Of a DNA stretch of 8,442 nucleotides, positions 6,188 through 8,442 are shown piece after piece. The translations under genes and the position numbers were made by a program. Below the pieces are notes generated by a model that saw nothing but the letters and a program-made list of their open reading frames with translations, was not told the DNA's origin and did not search any database. The DNA comes from Chryseobacterium gleum (GTDB lineage Bacteria > Bacteroidota > Bacteroidia > Flavobacteriales_D > Sanyastnellaceae). Positions within the stretch are counted from its first letter, which is position 1. Each line of letters opens with the position of its first letter. The DNA lies in assembly GCA_945897395.1 (NCBI GenBank), contig CAMDFE010000057.1, positions 1 through 8,442 on the forward strand. The letters run 5' to 3'.

Positions 6188-6658
6188 CTTCCGTTGTTCT
6201 TGCCTTCCTTCCTTCTTCTCCAACCCTTGAAAGAAATTCCGAATCACCTGATTGTTGCATTCGACATACTGTCTTTGCGTGGGGCTGCGGAAGAAGGCGC
6301 TGAGCTCGTGCTTGCTCATTTTCATTTCCGCAAGAGCAAGGATTTGAATAATGTCTTCGTCAATTAAATTCAGCGCTATGCGCATCTTTCGGAAGATGAG
6401 GTTATTCGTCAAGCGTTTCTCTGGAACCGGCAACGGGCCGTCTTTTCGTCCGCGTTTATGAATGATAAATCCGTTCAGAAAAATGGAAAGCATTTCATCG
6501 TTAATGTCGAGATACTCTTCGTGATCTTCCTTCTTCAACCAATCACTAACATCAGAACGCGTAACCATAACATCGGTCAATCCGAAAATGTCTATCATCT
6601 GTTGATCAGAGAAGTCATAAATAAATCGAATGCGACGGAAGATGCTGTTGTTGGTCAT
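6182..6658 (-). CDS. DUF1456 family protein (YehS-like)
   Basis: 158 residues, close to E. coli YehS (about 156). The protein is an internal duplication: residues 1-70 (TNNSIFRRIRFIYDFSD..., SDWLKKEDHEEY, LSIFLNGFIIHKRG) and 83-147 (TNNLIFRKMRIALNLID..., LSAFFRSPTQRQY, IRNFFQGL) align along their full length, the hallmark of DUF1456. The first copy carries the conserved WLKKED motif; in the second it is FFRSPTQ. Rich in helix and charge, it has no signal peptide or membrane segment and is probably cytoplasmic. Molecular function is not established for the family. The tail EGRQEQRKS and the stop lie in or next to repeat-derived DNA. It is downstream of the toxin gene on the same strand, but a 131-base gap with a palindrome array separates them. 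Confidence 0.9.
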   Translation of the reverse strand: MTNNSIFRRIRFIYDFSDQQMIDIFGLTDVMVTRSDVSDWLKKEDHEEYLDINDEMLSIFLNGFIIHKRGRKDGPLPVPEKRLTNNLIFRKMRIALNLIDEDIIQILALAEMKMSKHELSAFFRSPTQRQYVECNNQVIRNFFQGLEKKEGRQEQRKS

Positions 6659-6689
6659 GGCTGATAATAATGTTTTGCGAACTTACAAA

Positions 6690-6791
6690 CAGAATGCGTT
6701 GCGAAGGCGAAATGCTTCGCGAGGGCAAATGGCTTTGCGAGGGTGAATAATTCACGAGGGTCCTTCGGACGAGGGTTTAACAACGAAGTTC
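6690..6791 (-). repeat. Palindrome array 2, 3' of the toxin gene
   Basis: Read on the minus strand, from the toxin stop: one 14-bp unit (6778-6791), then five abutting CCCTCG/CCTTCG-plus-palindrome units: TCC-GAA-GGA, TGAA-TTA-TTCA, CAAA-GCCA-TTTG, CGAA-GCAT-TTCG and a decayed CAAC-GCAT-TCTG. The toxin stop codon lies at the edge of the 14-bp unit. Bases 6735-6785 are identical over 51 bases to 7454-7504 in array 3, in the same orientation. No T-run follows. Confidence 0.88.
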
Positions 6792-7125
6792 AAAGTTCTA
6801 AAACGATTCTCAAATTATCCTTCAACTGCACCATCTGATCCTTATTCAGTTTTCCTAATTTTTTAATGAAACGTTTATTGTCTATTGCTCGAAGCTGATC
6901 GACAAGAATATCACTTTTTTCATCGAGTTGCTTATTGGTGAGTGCAACACGAAGAATCTTTACATTGGGAAGAACATTGGTTGTAATGGGGCAGATTAGG
7001 GTAGAAAGATGAATATCGTTCAGCAAGTTTGTTTGCACCACAACAACTGGACGAACCTTACCTGGTTCGGTACCTTTCGAAGGGTTGAGATTCGCTAACC
7101 AGATTTCGTATTGACTAATCTTCAT
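6790..7125 (-). CDS. mazF: MazF/PemK-family endoribonuclease toxin
   Basis: 111 residues from ATG 7123-7125, the common MazF length. It carries the PemK/MazF fold: EIWLANLNPSKGTEPGKVRPVVVVQ (strand 1 to strand 3, with the conserved G-x-E-x-G-K-x-R-P loop; the Arg is a likely catalytic residue), then LSTLICPITTN (the conserved Thr of the active site) and DILVDQLRAIDNKRF near the middle. Family members cut single-stranded mRNA at short sequence motifs; the cut site here cannot be read. An upstream ATG at 7146 in the same frame would add MNTKDSS and increase overlap with the antitoxin gene to 32 bases; I prefer 7125, which gives an 11-base overlap and a normal N-terminus. The overlap implies translational coupling to the antitoxin. 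Confidence 0.92.
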   Translation of the reverse strand: MKISQYEIWLANLNPSKGTEPGKVRPVVVVQTNLLNDIHLSTLICPITTNVLPNVKILRVALTNKQLDEKSDILVDQLRAIDNKRFIKKLGKLNKDQMVQLKDNLRIVLEL

Positions 7126-7345
7126 CGATGAGTCTTTCGTATTCATCTAAAATATCTCTGCTCGACCCATAAGCCGCTTGTGATTCTTTCAACAATTGAT
7201 CCCGTAACATCTTCCGGTTGTAATACTTGTTGTATAACTCCAATGCCTCGTTTATGTAACGATTTCGATTGGTTCCCAATTTCTCAACAACCCTTTCCGT
7301 TTCCAAAAAAATATCATCATCTAGTTTCAGTGAAAGATTTTTCAT
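7115..7345 (-). CDS. Ribbon-helix-helix antitoxin of the MazF-type pair
   Basis: 76 residues. The N-terminal half is a ribbon-helix-helix DNA-binding domain: the strand MKNLSLKLDDDIF, helix ETERVVEKLG, then TNRNRYINEALELYNKYYN as the second helix. The C-terminal tail (about 50-76, KESQAAYGSSRDILDEYERLIDED) is acidic and would wrap and neutralise the toxin. The size, order (antitoxin first) and overlap with the toxin match type II toxin-antitoxin operons. An imperfect palindrome at 7356-7380 directly upstream is a likely autoregulatory operator. I cannot assign a finer antitoxin family. Confidence 0.9.
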   Translation of the reverse strand: MKNLSLKLDDDIFLETERVVEKLGTNRNRYINEALELYNKYYNRKMLRDQLLKESQAAYGSSRDILDEYERLIDED

Positions 7346-7349
7346 GCAG

Positions 7350-7357
7350 CAAAGATA
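7350..7357 (-). promoter_or_regulatory. -7 box of the toxin-antitoxin promoter
   Basis: On the minus strand TATCTTTG matches TAnnTTTG exactly. Only four bases separate it from the antitoxin ATG, so transcription would start at or within a few bases of the start codon, giving a leaderless or near-leaderless mRNA. The box overlaps the operator palindrome by two bases. Confidence 0.55.
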
Positions 7358-7380
7358 GTATATACTGAAAGTATACGCTA
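7356..7380 (-). promoter_or_regulatory. Palindromic operator candidate of the toxin-antitoxin operon
   Basis: The 25 bases consist of TAGTATATACT, a three-base spacer and AGTATACGCTA. The two arms agree as an inverted repeat at 9 of 11 positions (TAGnnTATACT). The site covers the region just upstream of the -7 box, where binding by a ribbon-helix-helix antitoxin would block polymerase, as in other type II operons. Binding is inferred, not shown. Confidence 0.6.
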
Positions 7381-7384
7381 CTCT

Positions 7385-7494
7385 CGAAGGAAGTTTGTTT
7401 CACGAGGGCAAATGGCTTTGCGAGGGCAAATGACTTTGCGAAGGCACCGAGCGTTGCGAGGGTGAATAATTCACGAGGGTCCTTCGGACGAGGG
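7385..7494 (-). repeat. Palindrome array 3, 3' of the hydrolase gene
   Basis: Read on the minus strand: TCC-GAA-GGA, TGAA-TTA-TTCA, CAAC-GCTC-GGTG (one mismatch), CAAA-GTCA-TTTG, CAAA-GCCA-TTTG and a weak last palindrome (7391-7402), each next to CCCTCG or CCTTCG with no spare bases. The array ends five bases from the toxin-antitoxin operator. Its right part (7454-7504) is identical over 51 bases to array 2. Confidence 0.88.
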
Positions 7495-7539
7495 TTTAAC
7501 AACGTCAGTTCAAACAACGAAGTTCAAACAACAAAGTTC
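7495..7539 (-). repeat. Three 14/15-bp units at the 3' end of the hydrolase gene
   Basis: On the minus strand three diverged units related to GAACTTCGTTGTTA occur at 7526-7539, 7512-7525 and 7497-7511; the last has one extra base. They encode the last residues of the hydrolase (LFELRCLN) and its TGA stop. The order of 14-bp units followed by CCCTCG-palindromes is the same as after rlmF and the toxin gene. Confidence 0.8.
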
Positions 7540-8442
7540 TCAAGAGTTCCTCCGCCAGCGGCAACTCCGGATTCGAATACGTCTCAATGTTTTTTTCTCG
7601 GTCGGAAGGAGCGATTTTCAAAACATGATTCATGTTTTCAATAATAATTAAACGCGAGTTAAGCGGATGTGCCTTGAAAAGAATAACGGCATCTTCCTCT
7701 TTTACCTGAAGGTCGGTGTTGCCTTGAATAATCACAATCGGAATTTTCAACTTCCAAATCTCAACAGCCGGATCGTATTTCATCCAGGAAATAAGATAAG
7801 GCTGAATGCTTGGGCGAAACAGCGAGAACAGTTCTTCAGGTGCGTCTCCAACCAATTCTCCTTTTTTCAATTTGGTAAGACCTTCCTCTGCTGCCCTGAG
7901 CATTTTCTTTTGTCCCTTTAGCTGAGTGGAAAGTTGTTCCTTCAAAATAACATCAATGGGTCTTCCCGCTCCAGCGAGCGAAACAAAAACATCGGCTTGT
8001 TCGCACGCTAAGAGCCCCAATAACGAGCCTTCGCTGTGTCCGATAATAATTAGCTTGTTGAAACGTGCATCAGCTTTCAATTCAGACGCCCAAGCATTCG
8101 CGTCTTCCACATAATTCTCGAAACTCAATTGCTCTTCGGAAATCATTGCTGAAGCGCTCTTGCCAACGCCTCGTTTATCGTAACGAATCGATGCAATTCC
8201 TTGAGCAGCTAACTCGTGAGCGAGCATTTGCAACGAATTGTTTTTCATTTGAGCATTGTTCCCGTTGCGGTCCGTTGGTCCGGAGCCCGCGATAATCAGG
8301 GCAACAGGAAAGGTTCCCTTCAAGATGGGAACCGTAAGCGTTCCCGATAATTCACCTGTTGAAGTCTGCAGTGTTTGATCCAATTCGAAATAACCCAAAC
8401 GATTTTCAGACTGCGCGAACGGTCCACTTCCAACCAGAAAAA
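7505..8442 (-). CDS. Exported alpha/beta hydrolase (partial, N-terminus beyond the window)
   Basis: The minus-strand frame is open to the right edge, so the true start lies outside. The TTG at 8396-8398 is not a convincing start: upstream in-frame codons read FLVGSGPFAQSENR, which looks like the end of a Sec signal peptide cleaved after FAQ, so the enzyme is probably periplasmic or secreted. Numbering from that TTG, hydrolase-fold motifs follow in order: IIAGSGPTDRNGN (about 35-47, oxyanion-hole region), IRYDKRGVGKS (71-81), nucleophile elbow GHSEGS with Ser122, the acid in QGNTDLQV (Asp229) and MNHVLK with His258. A complete Ser-Asp-His triad supports an active esterase- or peptidase-like enzyme (COG1073 type); substrate unknown. 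A small helical cap (about 145-215) lies between strand 6 and the acid. The last eight residues are encoded by repeat units. It is upstream of, but separated by an array from, the toxin-antitoxin operon. Confidence 0.88.
   Translation of the reverse strand, partial: FLVGSGPFAQSENRLGYFELDQTLQTSTGELSGTLTVPILKGTFPVALIIAGSGPTDRNGNNAQMKNNSLQMLAHELAAQGIASIRYDKRGVGKSASAMISEEQLSFENYVEDANAWASELKADARFNKLIIIGHSEGSLLGLLACEQADVFVSLAGAGRPIDVILKEQLSTQLKGQKKMLRAAEEGLTKLKKGELVGDAPEELFSLFRPSIQPYLISWMKYDPAVEIWKLKIPIVIIQGNTDLQVKEEDAVILFKAHPLNSRLIIIENMNHVLKIAPSDREKNIETYSNPELPLAEELLRTLLFELRCLN

Noticed and set aside
6046..6303. Open frames crossing the first array on both strands (6021-6260 minus, 6046-6303 and 6116-6367 plus)
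   Set aside because: They consist largely of repeat DNA and then overlap the well-supported DUF1456 gene; the residue composition (Arg, Leu, Ala runs) is typical of non-coding frames.
7126..7146. Upstream ATG (7146) as the toxin start
   Set aside because: It would add seven residues not seen at MazF N-termini and enlarge the overlap with the antitoxin. Not excluded, but less likely than 7125.
6106..7494. The regularly spaced units could be read as a CRISPR array
   Set aside because: The conserved part is only six bases and the intervening segments 9-12 bases and palindromic. CRISPR repeats and spacers are each more than 20 bases, and no cas gene is present.
7505..8398. Hydrolase starting at TTG 8398
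   Set aside because: The frame stays open to the window edge and the upstream residues look like a signal peptide end, so the gene is partial rather than starting here.

Overview
The window looks like a chromosomal segment from a member of the Bacteroidota, most likely Flavobacteriales. Two predicted secreted proteins end in C-terminal sorting domains of the type IX secretion system (T9SS). Several start sites lack Shine-Dalgarno sequences but have Bacteroidota-type -7 boxes (TAnnTTTG). PheT, RlmF and tRNA-Pro have the expected bacterial form. Genus cannot be read from the sequence alone.

Layout. Positions 1-2460 form an AT-rich accessory stretch. It holds the possible 3' end of an unknown gene, a strong terminator, a LamG-type T9SS cargo protein (210-1187, +), a small lipoprotein (1234-1563, -) and a small T9SS-tagged secreted protein (1840-2385, +). 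Three copies of an intergenic repeat (near 96, 1655 and 2423) punctuate this stretch, and a second, diverged copy of the last codons of pheT lies at 1200-1232. Positions 2477-5096 are core translation genes: pheT (-), then divergently tRNA-Pro(GGG) with a terminator. rlmF (5107-6024, +), encoding a 23S rRNA adenine methyltransferase, follows. Convergent to it on the minus strand are a DUF1456 (YehS-like) gene, a MazF/PemK-type toxin with a ribbon-helix-helix antitoxin, and an alpha/beta hydrolase with a signal peptide that runs off the right edge.

The most striking non-genic structure is a family of three repeat arrays (6010-6187, 6690-6791, 7385-7539). Each lies directly 3' of a gene (rlmF, toxin, hydrolase) and has the same polarity relative to that gene. 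Read on the gene's sense strand, an array begins with 14-bp units (GAACTTCGTTGTTA) and continues with abutting units made of a fixed CCCTCG plus a 9-12 bp palindrome. The palindrome sequence changes from unit to unit but the self-complementarity is mostly kept. The first 14-bp units supply the last codons or stop of rlmF and the hydrolase, and the last palindrome of the first array contains the stop codon of the DUF1456 gene. Two arrays share 51 identical bases and bracket the toxin-antitoxin operon as direct repeats.

Functionally the window mixes housekeeping translation genes, cell-surface or secreted proteins and a likely autoregulated toxin-antitoxin pair. No multi-gene metabolic pathway or defence operon is evident beyond the toxin-antitoxin module.
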